This document shows, one piece after another, positions 13,042 through 22,700 of a stretch of DNA of 26,353 bases. This DNA comes from a virus, in the IMG/VR virus record IMGVR_UViG_3300008448_000534, positions 1 to 26,353 of that record; one strand, given 5' to 3'. The notes under the pieces are model-generated. The model worked only from the letters and a program-made list of their open reading frames with translations. It made no database searches and had not been told where the DNA came from. Positions within the stretch are counted from its first letter, which is position 1. Each line of letters begins with the position of its first letter. The position numbers and the translations under genes were made by a program.

Positions 13042-14894
13042 TGGCTGCGAATAAAAATATAAAATATATAAATAAAGATTTTGGTGAATTTAGAGCTAGC
13101 TTAATTGATTACGCTAGAACTTATTTCCCAACTACCTATAATGACTTCAGTCCTGCATCTCCCGGAATGATGTTTATGGAGATGGCATCATATGTAGGGG
13201 ATGTTCTATCTTTTTATTTAGACAATCAAGTACAAGAAAACTATCTACAATTTGCCCGTCAATCAAATAATCTATATGAATTGGCGTATATGTTTGGTTA
13301 TAAACCAAATGTAACTGGTATTGCTACTACAACTATAGATTTTTACCAACAACTTCCTGCTAAATTAGTTGGACCTAATTATGTGCCTGATTTTGATTAT
13401 GCCTTATTAATTAATCAAAATTCAACAGTTATTTCTTCAAACAATACATCATTCTTAATTTCAGATCCTGTAGATTTTTCAGTTTCTAGCTCTACAGATC
13501 CAACACAAGTTACAGTTTATTCTGTTATTGCTGGAGGAAATCCTACATATTATTTACTAAAAAAATCTCGCAGAGCAATTTCTGCTACTATTAACACCAC
13601 AACATTTCCTTTTAATGAACCTACAAGATTTGCAACTATAGAAATAAAAGCTAATAATTTGATAGGTATTTTAGATATTGTAGATAGTGATGGGAATATT
13701 TGGTATGAAGTAGATTATTTAGGTCAAGAAATGGTTTATGATTCTATTAAAAATACAAATGTTAATGATCCTAATTTATCTCAATATAGTGGAGATACTC
13801 CATATCTTCTAAAACTAAAAAAAGTACAACGTAGATTTGCTACTCGTTTTAGAAATTCTACAACACTTCAGATTCAATTTGGTGCAGGTACTACCTCAGA
13901 TGTTGATGAAAACATAATTCCAAATCCAGATAATGTAGGTTTAGGTTTACCATTTGAACAATCTAAACTTACAACAGCATATGCTCCTTCAAACTTTTTA
14001 TTTACAGATACTTATGGTATTGCTCCTTCAAATACAACTTTAACAGTTAGATATTTAACAGGAGGAGGAGTTTCAGCTAATGTAGTTTCAAATACTTTAA
14101 CTAGATTAAATGGTACTATAAATTTCTTAAAATCTAATCTTAATTCTGTTACAGCAGATAATATATTTAACTCATTAGCAGTTACTAATCCAGATGCAGC
14201 AAGTGGGGGAGGAGATGGAGATACAATAGAAGAAATTAGACAAAATGCTTCTGCAAATTTTGCTTCTCAATTACGAAATGTTACTCAAGATGATTATTTA
14301 GTTAGAGCTTTAAGTATGCCAGCTAAATATGGAAATATTGCTAAAGCATATATTGAACCTACCAAAGCTCAAAGTATTTCTTCTGGTGAAGCTGCTGGTA
14401 TTTTAGATTTATATATTTTAACATTTGATATTGCGGGTAGATTAACCCTAGCTTCTCCTGCTTTAAAACAAAATTTAGCAACATATCTTTCTCAATATAG
14501 AATGATAAATGATGCTATTAATATAAAAGATGGATTTATCATTAATATTGGAGTAGATTTTGATATTATAGTATTACCTAATTTTAATAGTAATGAGGTT
14601 TTAACAAATTGCATAACTGCTCTTCAAGATTATTTTGCTATTTCTAAATGGCAAATAAATCAACCTATTATGTTAAGAGATTTGTATATTTTACTTGATA
14701 GAATAGAAGGAGTTCAAACTGTTAAAACTATTAATATTACTAATAAAGTAGGAACTAATCTAGGTTACTCTCAGTACGCATATGATATTTCTGGAGCTAC
14801 TAGAAATAATGTGATATATCCATCATTAGATCCTATGATATTTGAATTAAGATATCCTAATACCGATATTCAAGGTAGAGTATCACCACTATAA
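13041..14894 (+). CDS. Baseplate wedge protein gp6-like (baseplate J family), 617 aa
   Basis: The N-terminus matches gp6/baseplate-J proteins: YINKDFGEFRASLIDYARTY, SPASPGMMFMEMASYVGDVL and YLDNQVQENYLQFARQ. A beta-rich middle follows, then the conserved GGGDGDTIEEIRQNA (~390-405) with SQLRNVTQDDYLVRA and the C-terminal YPSLDPMIFELRYPNTDIQG. T4 gp6 has 660 aa, so 617 is near full length. gp6 dimers form the continuous ring linking baseplate wedges and change shape during sheath contraction. It starts by overlapping the gp25 stop. Identification is strong from both sequence and order. Confidence 0.9.
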   Translation: MAANKNIKYINKDFGEFRASLIDYARTYFPTTYNDFSPASPGMMFMEMASYVGDVLSFYLDNQVQENYLQFARQSNNLYELAYMFGYKPNVTGIATTTIDFYQQLPAKLVGPNYVPDFDYALLINQNSTVISSNNTSFLISDPVDFSVSSSTDPTQVTVYSVIAGGNPTYYLLKKSRRAISATINTTTFPFNEPTRFATIEIKANNLIGILDIVDSDGNIWYEVDYLGQEMVYDSIKNTNVNDPNLSQYSGDTPYLLKLKKVQRRFATRFRNSTTLQIQFGAGTTSDVDENIIPNPDNVGLGLPFEQSKLTTAYAPSNFLFTDTYGIAPSNTTLTVRYLTGGGVSANVVSNTLTRLNGTINFLKSNLNSVTADNIFNSLAVTNPDAASGGGDGDTIEEIRQNASANFASQLRNVTQDDYLVRALSMPAKYGNIAKAYIEPTKAQSISSGEAAGILDLYILTFDIAGRLTLASPALKQNLATYLSQYRMINDAINIKDGFIINIGVDFDIIVLPNFNSNEVLTNCITALQDYFAISKWQINQPIMLRDLYILLDRIEGVQTVKTINITNKVGTNLGYSQYAYDISGATRNNVIYPSLDPMIFELRYPNTDIQGRVSPL

Positions 14895-14903
14895 TTTTAA
14901 AAA

Positions 14904-16016
14904 ATGGCTGTATATAAAATATTTCCAACACAAGATACCACATTATATTCATTATATCCTGAAATAAACACCGGATTAGATGAAATTATAGAAGCTTCTT
15001 TAGAAGTAGGAAACATAGGTACTCCTGCTCCTCAAACAAGCCGATTTTTAATTAAATTTGACTCCACAGAAATTTCAGATGTTATTAACAATAAAATTTC
15101 AGGCTCTCAATGGCAATCTAATTTAAGATGTTTTGTTGCAAATGTTACAGCTTTAAATTCTGATACAACTATAGAGGTATATCCTATATCCCAATCTTGG
15201 AATATGGGAACTGGAAAATATGGATATTCACCTGAAGTACAAAATGGTGCAAGTTGGATTTGGAGAGATTTTCAAGGTGGTACCCAATGGACTACTAGTT
15301 CTTTTGCTCCTGGTTCAACAGGTTCTTATTCATCATCAGTAGATCCTGGAGGAGCTACATGGTATGTAACTCAATCTTTAAGTGGTTCTCAAACATTTGG
15401 ATATTATACAGATAAAGATATTAACATAGATGTAACAAATATTGTTACAACTTGGTATAATTCATCTATTGAAAATGATGGTTTTATAGTTAAACAAGAA
15501 AATGAGTTTATTAATAATGAAAATATTCAACCAAAAATGAAATATTTTTCAATTGATACTCATACAATATATCCTCCATATTTAGAATTTAAATGGGATG
15601 ATACTACTTTCAATATTGGATCTTCAACACTGACCACTTTAAATACAGTTCCATTTGTAGTTACAATAGGAGAAAATCCTGGAACTTTCTATTTAGATAG
15701 TATTAATAAATTTAGAGTATTTTCTCGTCCTGAATATCCTGCTAGAACATTTCAAACATCTTCATATTTTGTTCAAAACTATTACCTACCAGAAGCCTCA
15801 TACTATGCTATAAAAGATTTGGATACAGATGAATTTGTAATAGATTTTGATACAACATATACTCAATTAAGTAAAGACGAAAATAGTAGTTTCTTTACTT
15901 TATATATGAGTGGATTACAACCAGAGAGATATTATAAAATTTTGATTAAAACCATCATAAATGGAAGTACATTTATATTAGATAATGATTATTACTTTAA
16001 AATTATTAACGGATAA
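14904..16016 (+). CDS. Structural protein with DNRLRE/CBM-like beta-sandwich, 370 aa
   Basis: Residues ~1-235 follow the DNRLRE/CBM96-like pattern: FPTQDTTLYSLYPEINTG at the start, TSRFLIKFDSTEI, TIEVYPISQSWNMGTGKY, NGASWIWRDF, then DINIDVTNIVTTWYN and DGFIVKQENE. Such domains are jelly-rolls, often binding sugars or stiffening surface proteins. The C-terminal ~100 residues (YYAIKDLDTDEFVIDFDTTY; GLQPERYYKILIKT) form a second beta domain. It lies just after gp6, where T4 has gp7 and gp8, so a peripheral wedge role is plausible; sequence alone does not equate it with either. Stop overlaps the next start (TAATG). Confidence 0.68.
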   Translation: MAVYKIFPTQDTTLYSLYPEINTGLDEIIEASLEVGNIGTPAPQTSRFLIKFDSTEISDVINNKISGSQWQSNLRCFVANVTALNSDTTIEVYPISQSWNMGTGKYGYSPEVQNGASWIWRDFQGGTQWTTSSFAPGSTGSYSSSVDPGGATWYVTQSLSGSQTFGYYTDKDINIDVTNIVTTWYNSSIENDGFIVKQENEFINNENIQPKMKYFSIDTHTIYPPYLEFKWDDTTFNIGSSTLTTLNTVPFVVTIGENPGTFYLDSINKFRVFSRPEYPARTFQTSSYFVQNYYLPEASYYAIKDLDTDEFVIDFDTTYTQLSKDENSSFFTLYMSGLQPERYYKILIKTIINGSTFILDNDYYFKIING

Positions 16017-16387
16017 TGGCTGAAAAATTAAATTTAGTTAAAAAATTTTATGTTAAAAGTCAATATGAGAAAGTTATAGATACTAAATTTTCTCAATTAG
16101 CTACTTCTGTTTCTACTGATACTACTAGTACTACTACTTCTCCTTTTATAGATAATTCTATTAATGAATTTTTTCAACAATATGAACAATTATTTTTCCA
16201 AATTCCTAAATTTGGACAATCAAATTCTCATGAATATCTTATAAATAATAGTTCAGCATATATTGATTTTACCCCAGTAAATGATGATATTCAAGCTCTT
16301 ATAGATGAAATAAATAGTCTTCAACAACAAAATTTAGAACTTAATCAACAATTGATTGAGTTGCAAGTTTCAAGCTCCCAAGGATAA
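16016..16387 (+). CDS. Small structural protein with C-terminal coiled coil, 123 aa
   Basis: The start (MAEKLNLVKKFYVKSQYEKV) is basic and helical, the middle is Ser/Thr-rich (STDTTSTTTSPF), and the C-terminal ~30 residues (IQALIDEINSLQQQNLELNQ) make a clear coiled coil. Located between two larger baseplate/tail proteins and overlapping both by one base, it is most likely a minor virion component or a trimerising/bridging protein. No close family is recognised. Confidence 0.65.
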   Translation: MAEKLNLVKKFYVKSQYEKVIDTKFSQLATSVSTDTTSTTTSPFIDNSINEFFQQYEQLFFQIPKFGQSNSHEYLINNSSAYIDFTPVNDDIQALIDEINSLQQQNLELNQQLIELQVSSSQG

Positions 16388-18696
16388 TGGCCCGAATAGT
16401 AAATATATTAAATGTAGATCCTGCTACTCTTCAATTTCAAAATTATCTCCCCGAAGATACTTCTCTTATTATAGGTAATATTCAGGAGATAAATTTTAAT
16501 CCATCTGAAGATTATATAGAATATTTTATTTTAGATTTAAACCAGAATATTTTATACAGTAATACTGCTGGCTATCCTCGTTATAGTATCCAAAATGGAG
16601 ATGTAGTAATTGATCCACAAATTGATATCGAATCTCAAGGATATACAGAAGGTCAATATTATACTATATATAATTTTTTAAAACGAAAATTATCATCTTC
16701 CCCTTCTAGTACATTTTATATTCAAGATATAAGTAATGATAGAACAGAATTAAGATTAAATACAACTACTATATCAAGTTTAGATATAGTTGATTTAACA
16801 TCTGCTTTATCTTTTCAAATTTTAAATGCCCAAACATCATATCTAGATTTTTATTTAAATTTTGGTAATAATGATTTATTAATTGCTACCAATATTGCTC
16901 TAGATAATACTAATCCTAGTGATCCTACAGTATTAATTAAATTATACGAGCCTTTACCTGAAGAATTTACATTTAATTCACAGTGTTGGGTTGTTGAACG
17001 GATAGCTGAATCTCAAGCTTATCAAATTGAGTTTCAAATTGTTTTTGATCCTTTATCTTTTAGAACATCAAATTACATATCTAGTCCTAATTTTAATTTA
17101 AGTATTCAAGATCAAGTTAATACTTCAACTCCATATCAAAATCTAAATACTTTAACATCTAATACTTCATTATTAGGATCTGGTAGTTTGCTTTACCAAA
17201 TTAATAGTATTTTAGCTGAAAAAGGAATTGAAATTAACATTGACTATTCAGACTATTCTCAATTTATACATTTTTCTTCAGCACAAACACGATTAGAAAA
17301 TTTTTACTATAAACTATCATTAATTGAAGAATATACATATAGTGGTAGTCTTTCTTCAAATTCAAATAATCAGATTGTTTGGAATAATAGAATAGATGAA
17401 ATTATAACCAATTTTGACGGTTATGAATATTACCTATATTATAGTTCTGAAAGTCATGCTTGGCCTAAAGTTAATTCAACTGCCCCATATATAAATTATT
17501 CTGTAGGATCTGCAACTGCTATTTCTTGGTTAAATACTCAATTAGAATCAGCTTCATTTTTTGACCATGAAAATAAGGATGCTTTAGTAAATGCTATTCC
17601 ATCTTATTTAAGAGAAGATTCAGATAATGATCAATATACATTGTTTACCCAAATGATTGGGCAACATTTTGATAGTATTTGGGTTTATCTGAAAGATATT
17701 ACAAATAAATTTGACGCAGATAATAGATTAGAATTTGGTATCTCCAAAGATATAGTTGCCCAAGCAATTAGAGATTTAGGTATTAAAATATATCAAAATA
17801 ATTTTTCTACATCTGATTTATATTCTGCACTCTTAGGACTTACAGTATCGGGCAGTAATATTAATATTCCTTACATTACAGGATCTTTACCTACACCCAC
17901 TGGATTTGAATATATAAATACATTTATTACAGCCTCAGATTTAAATGTTCTAGCTCCTTTAGATGATGTCAATAAAGAAATTTATAAACGCATTTATCAC
18001 AATTTACCTTACCTACTAAAGAAAAAAGGTACACCTGAAAGTTTAAGATTACTTGCTAATATATATGGAGTTCCTGATACTATTTTCCGTATAAATGAGT
18101 TTAGTGGAAAATCAACTGAAACAACTAATAATTGGGATAACTTTCAAAACCAATTTAACTATGAATTTTTTACTACCAGTTCAGGATATGTAGAAGTCCC
18201 ATTATTAATTGATACAGGTTCAGGAAATGGTAGATATGGAGTAGCAATCTATGGAGATGATTATTATGGAGGAGATTCATTTAACGAAGGATCTTCTTCT
18301 TTTTCTATAGAATTTAGATTTAAAACAATGGGTATTCCCACAGATCCATCCCAATATAACCAAATTTTAGCATATGCCCCAGAAAATGACTTTGCATTAG
18401 TTTTAGAATATACTGGAACTGGATATGCTAGTGGTTCATATAGTGGATCTATTCCAGATCCCCAAAATCAATATGGAGACCTTAAATTTATAGAACTAAG
18501 CTCAGGAAATGTTAATACACTTTATTTACCATTTTTTGATGGAGAATGGTGGTCAGTAATGTATAATTTAAGTGATGATGTTGCAACAATAACAGATTGG
18601 ATTCTTGATTTCCAACCAAATCCAGGAAGAGGTGTTTGGGAAGATTTGGGAGATTGGTATGATTCTGAAGAATGGTATGATGATATTTTCTCTTAA
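16387..18696 (+). CDS. Large tail/baseplate protein ending in the first half of a LamG-like domain, 769 aa
   Basis: Residues 1-500 are a beta-rich structural region with conserved-looking blocks: FIHFSSAQTRLENFYYKLSL, DGYEYYLYYSSESHAWPK, LFTQMIGQHFDSIWVYLKDI and YKRIYHNLPYLLKKKGTPES (~530-550), then YGVPDTIFRINEFSGK. From ~residue 600 a concanavalin-A/LamG-like fold begins (SSSFSIEFRFKTMG; LYLPFFDGEWWSVM at ~712-722). In related phage proteins, as I recall them, this domain continues directly with a strand like FTLYAKNKIYTGNDG. Here it is replaced by ~45 unrelated acidic and Trp/Tyr-rich residues (VWEDLGDWYDSEEWYDD) and a stop; the missing strands start the next ORF. It may be a split receptor-binding or baseplate protein. 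Confidence 0.7.
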   Translation: MARIVNILNVDPATLQFQNYLPEDTSLIIGNIQEINFNPSEDYIEYFILDLNQNILYSNTAGYPRYSIQNGDVVIDPQIDIESQGYTEGQYYTIYNFLKRKLSSSPSSTFYIQDISNDRTELRLNTTTISSLDIVDLTSALSFQILNAQTSYLDFYLNFGNNDLLIATNIALDNTNPSDPTVLIKLYEPLPEEFTFNSQCWVVERIAESQAYQIEFQIVFDPLSFRTSNYISSPNFNLSIQDQVNTSTPYQNLNTLTSNTSLLGSGSLLYQINSILAEKGIEINIDYSDYSQFIHFSSAQTRLENFYYKLSLIEEYTYSGSLSSNSNNQIVWNNRIDEIITNFDGYEYYLYYSSESHAWPKVNSTAPYINYSVGSATAISWLNTQLESASFFDHENKDALVNAIPSYLREDSDNDQYTLFTQMIGQHFDSIWVYLKDITNKFDADNRLEFGISKDIVAQAIRDLGIKIYQNNFSTSDLYSALLGLTVSGSNINIPYITGSLPTPTGFEYINTFITASDLNVLAPLDDVNKEIYKRIYHNLPYLLKKKGTPESLRLLANIYGVPDTIFRINEFSGKSTETTNNWDNFQNQFNYEFFTTSSGYVEVPLLIDTGSGNGRYGVAIYGDDYYGGDSFNEGSSSFSIEFRFKTMGIPTDPSQYNQILAYAPENDFALVLEYTGTGYASGSYSGSIPDPQNQYGDLKFIELSSGNVNTLYLPFFDGEWWSVMYNLSDDVATITDWILDFQPNPGRGVWEDLGDWYDSEEWYDDIFS

Positions 18697-18699
18697 TAA

Positions 18700-18713
18700 A
18701 ATATTTATAATAA
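18700..18713 (+). promoter_or_regulatory. Late-type motif AATATTTATAATAA within the split LamG region
   Basis: TATTTATAA (18702-18710) ends 6 nt before the ATG at 18717 and begins 5 nt after the stop of the 769-aa gene. The stretch ATATTTATAATAAAAA is also found at 23206-23221. Confidence 0.6.
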
Positions 18714-18716
18714 AAA

Positions 18717-19757
18717 ATGGCAAGTTTATACGCTAAAAATAAAATATACACAGGGAATGATGGATATTATTTAGGATTTCAAGCATCTGCTAGTGTAGGT
18801 TCTTTAGCGTTTGCTATAGTAAGAAGTGGAAGTTTTTATCTTTCATACTCTGCTAGTTTAGTTATAAATGGTACTACATACACACCTTTTTCAGGTTCAT
18901 TTCAGGAACTTAGATTTTATAAAAATAATTTAAGTGAAAGTAGATTTGATGACTATGTAATGAATCCTTACTCCATTGAAGGAAATCAAGAATCTGGAAG
19001 TGGTACTTCATTACGTAAATTAATTTTTAGAGCCCCATTAGGAACAGTACTAGATAGTGGTTCGGATACTCCTAGAGAATCTATCCATCCTGGTATTTCA
19101 ACAATACCTCCCAAACCAACTTTTAGAGTATTTAACCCTTTTATTACTAGTAGTGCTTATACTTTAAACGGTGTTTATAATTTCAATCCCCAAACTGAAG
19201 TTATATATCAAGATTCATTTGTAGCTGGGGTTAAAAATACTGTATCTGAAAAAATTAGAATTGTAGATGTAACATTACCCTCAGGAAATACTTTATCTCC
19301 ATATATTTCAGTTCAACAAAAATCTTTAATGAGTAGAGATTTTAATAAAGATATAAATTATGTTGAAGCTGGATTTTCTCCTCAAGATGAAATTAATGAT
19401 GATATTATAGAGCAACTTGGTCCGTACAATATAGGTAATTATATTGGGGATCCAAGACAAGTATCTTCATCTTTAGTTTATTATCCTGATTTTAATAAAT
19501 TAAGAGATGAATATTTTTCTAAATACATTCATAATTATAATTTGTGGGATTATATAAGATTAATTAAATTCTATGATAATTCATTATTTAAAATGATTCA
19601 AGATTTTACACCTGCTCGTGCAGGTTTAGCATCAGGGATTATTATTAAACAAACATTATTAGAAAGAAATAAATATCCATTACCTCAGGTTACAACAAAT
19701 AGTGTTATTACATTTGTTGGTAATCCAACGACAAGAACTCTTAACGTACCGCTTTAA
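18717..19757 (+). CDS. Structural protein starting with the second half of a LamG-like domain, 346 aa
   Basis: The protein starts abruptly with MASLYAKNKIYTGNDGYYLG and FSGSFQELRFYKNNLSESRF (~60-80), the closing strands of a LamG/ConA-like jelly-roll whose first half ends the preceding gene. After this come DDYVMNPYSIEGN, IHPGISTIPPKPTFRVF, the block YVEAGFSPQDEINDDIIEQL and the C-terminal FYDNSLFKMIQDFTPARAGL-ASGIIIKQTLLERNKYP. In related phages I recall these blocks as parts of one long polypeptide with the 769-aa part. The reading frame differs from the upstream gene and has a stop just before the ATG, so this is a separate ORF with its own late-type motif. It overlaps the next start by one base. 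Confidence 0.7.
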   Translation: MASLYAKNKIYTGNDGYYLGFQASASVGSLAFAIVRSGSFYLSYSASLVINGTTYTPFSGSFQELRFYKNNLSESRFDDYVMNPYSIEGNQESGSGTSLRKLIFRAPLGTVLDSGSDTPRESIHPGISTIPPKPTFRVFNPFITSSAYTLNGVYNFNPQTEVIYQDSFVAGVKNTVSEKIRIVDVTLPSGNTLSPYISVQQKSLMSRDFNKDINYVEAGFSPQDEINDDIIEQLGPYNIGNYIGDPRQVSSSLVYYPDFNKLRDEYFSKYIHNYNLWDYIRLIKFYDNSLFKMIQDFTPARAGLASGIIIKQTLLERNKYPLPQVTTNSVITFVGNPTTRTLNVPL

Positions 19758-22700
19758 TGGCTTTAAAAGATATTACAATAACAGGATCTATTAGAAATCA
19801 TCCTACTTTATCATATGGGCAAAAAACATATATTGCTTCAACTGATGAGCAGTCATTTCCTATAGAAATAATGACAGGTGGGGCAGCTGGAACTACTCCT
19901 GATTTTGATGGACAGGTTGTTACTACTAATTTATTTGTAAATGTTACTCAATCTTGGGCATATAGTGTTGATACCCCCATAGGTGAAATTATTGAAATTC
20001 AAGATACAGAAGAAGAATTTATAAATGGTGAATATAGTGGATCAGCAATACAAGTAACCACACAAAGACTAATTGATGAAGATTGTCTTCAATATTTGTA
20101 TCTACAACCATCTACTATAAATTATAAATTATATTTCTATAATAATCCTATTTTCCAAGCATTATACGTTATTGGAGAAGATCCAGATGCTGCACAAACA
20201 TATTATAATAATTTTTTAAATCCACATACTTCTCCAGATTCTGGAGAAATTTATATATTAAATGTTCCAAGACAAAACCAAAGTGTAATTCCTCCATTTA
20301 ATTCTACAACTACTAGACATGTTGAGTATATTAAGATTAATAGAATTGATGGACAAGGAAATGATAATACTGTATCACTTCAAGAACTAGAATCTATACG
20401 GATTATAACATTAGATCCTTTATTACCTAATTATCTTGATTTTTCTATAGATACAATATCAGAATTCCCTACTTATTATTTATATAAAATTTCTTTATCT
20501 CCTCAACCTTTAAGTAATATATCTCCAAATTCTCTTATTCTAACTATAGATAGTAATATTTTAAATTATTTTTTTAAAGTTGAAAAAACTCTTCCCACAT
20601 CTAATATCCCAGTTAATAATGCGGGAACCATTATTACTAACTATAATGTTATTACCGATTTAAACTCTCCTAATAGTTTTAATTCAGTTACGGGAACATA
20701 TACTTTAGGTGCTACTCCTAATACCCCAATTTCAGTAACAGCATCTATTAATTTATATACTCCTATTAGTAATACATACCAATTACAGTTATATGACATT
20801 ACTAATAATATATTAGTTTCTACTTCTTCACTTACTTCGGTTGTTGTTCCTATTGGTGGAGCTAATATACCTATTACATATAGTTCATCATTTTTTCCTG
20901 TAGAAAGTTATCAGTACGTACTTAAACTTAAGTCTCAAACTTCTACTAATGTTACTATAAATAGTACATCGTGGGAAATTAATCCATTAAATAAACCCCA
21001 AGGTCCTGCTTCTAATTTAGTAATTCTAGAACCATATTTAACTGAAAATTTTGAGTATAGTGATTGTAATGTATTAATTAATAATGCTACTAATCCATTA
21101 TATGATTCAGATTTTTTTCTAGTTAATTATGATAATGGACAGATAATTCCTTCAAATTTTCCTCAAATTATTAATGGTACTGCTGAACCTGCCCCTGTAA
21201 ATCCATATAATTATGCTGCTAGAGCTCAAATATATCCTAGATATATTGGGGTTAGAAGTAATGCTCCCGATTTTAACACAGATAGTGATGATGATACAGG
21301 ATATGGAGAACTTGTTGTAGCCGGAAATCCATCTCCATATGTTGGATATTATACAAGTAAAGGAGGATCTACTCCTGAAGTACTAAAGAAAACAATTATT
21401 AATTTAGATTATATAATTGATGAAAATATTCAAACCCAAGTTCCAGCATTAAGTGATTTTACTATAGATACTCAAAAATCTTTATTTCCTAGAGATGGGT
21501 ATTTATTTTTAGATCCCGATAAAAACTCAACTCCTCTTCCATTTGCAGGAAATGAAAAATATAGAATTTACAGATCAGGTGAGTATGCTACCCCTATTTT
21601 ATATTCTCAAATAGGAGTTGATACTGGGTTTTTACCTTCTCTTTCATTTACAGATCCAAATTCAACCCCAATATATCCATATTTATCAGCTAAATACATT
21701 AATAGTATTGGTTCAGGACAAACTTCTATTAATGATGGGTCTGTTCATGCTAATATGTTTAGAAGAATTTTTGATCCTTGGGAACTTATAGGAGGCCCCG
21801 AGGCTGGATATAATAATTTTCCTTATACCAATCCTGAAAATGAAGGATCAAATACTAATCCTGCTCTTTATTTTGGTGATCCATTAAATCCTTTACTTAC
21901 TATATATCCTCATACGTGGAATCAACTTCCATTTAATACTATAATAAATCAAACTGGTACTTCATTATTTAATAGATTAACTACTCCCGCATCTACAGAT
22001 GCATATAATAAATCAAGAATTAATTTTCCTATTAATAGTACTTATCCTGATTATTATTTTAAAGCTAAGTTTTCTGTAACTATTACATGGAATCCTCAAT
22101 CGATAGAAGATGATCCATTCACCCCATCATCTTTAAATTATGGTATAGATCAAGATCAATATAGTGATTTTAATATTTCTTCTAATACCCCACTTAAAGT
22201 AGGATTTAGGATTAGAGGTACTGATACTAACCCTGTAAATCCTCCATTTACTTGGAATTTTCTTGATTTAACTCTTGAACCTGGAGCACCAAATGGTCCT
22301 TCATTTACTTATATAAATCAAGGAGAAACTAAAACCATAACAATAGAAACTTCAATTATTAGTCAAGCATCATTAGAATATGCAAGTCTTAGATATATTT
22401 TTGTTCAAGGGTTGGCATCATTAGGAGATGATGATTATTTAGCAGCTGAATTTTTTGACCCAAATTTCCCAAATGCTTTTACAGATTTAGTATCTACTAG
22501 ACTTCAATGGTATGAAGATGGTCTTACTATTTCTAATCCACTATTAGAAATAATTCAAGTTCCTCAAACTAATGTAGTTGATATTATATATTCTTCAAAT
22601 ACTCCATATATTACTCAAGTAGCAGATTCATCTGATTCTATTACTCCTCAAGGAGATTCATCTATATCAATTATCCAATTTACTTCATCAATTGCTCAAG

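Noticed and set aside
16239-16247. TATAAATA (T4 late promoter word) inside the gene at 16016, and another at 17913
   Set aside because: Both are inside coding sequence without a following gene start, and the words are expected by chance at this base composition.
18540-18720. Simple -1/+1 frameshift or sequencing error joining the 769-aa and 346-aa ORFs
   Set aside because: The frames differ, but an in-frame TAA lies just before the ATG at 18717, and about 45 unrelated codons plus a promoter-like motif separate the homologous parts. A single-base change would not restore one continuous domain.
18512-18751. 79-codon minus-strand frame across the LamG split
   Set aside because: It lies opposite coding sequence and the late motif, with His/Leu/Tyr-rich composition typical of the antisense of AT-rich genes and no supporting leader. 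I considered it as a cause of the split but saw no support.
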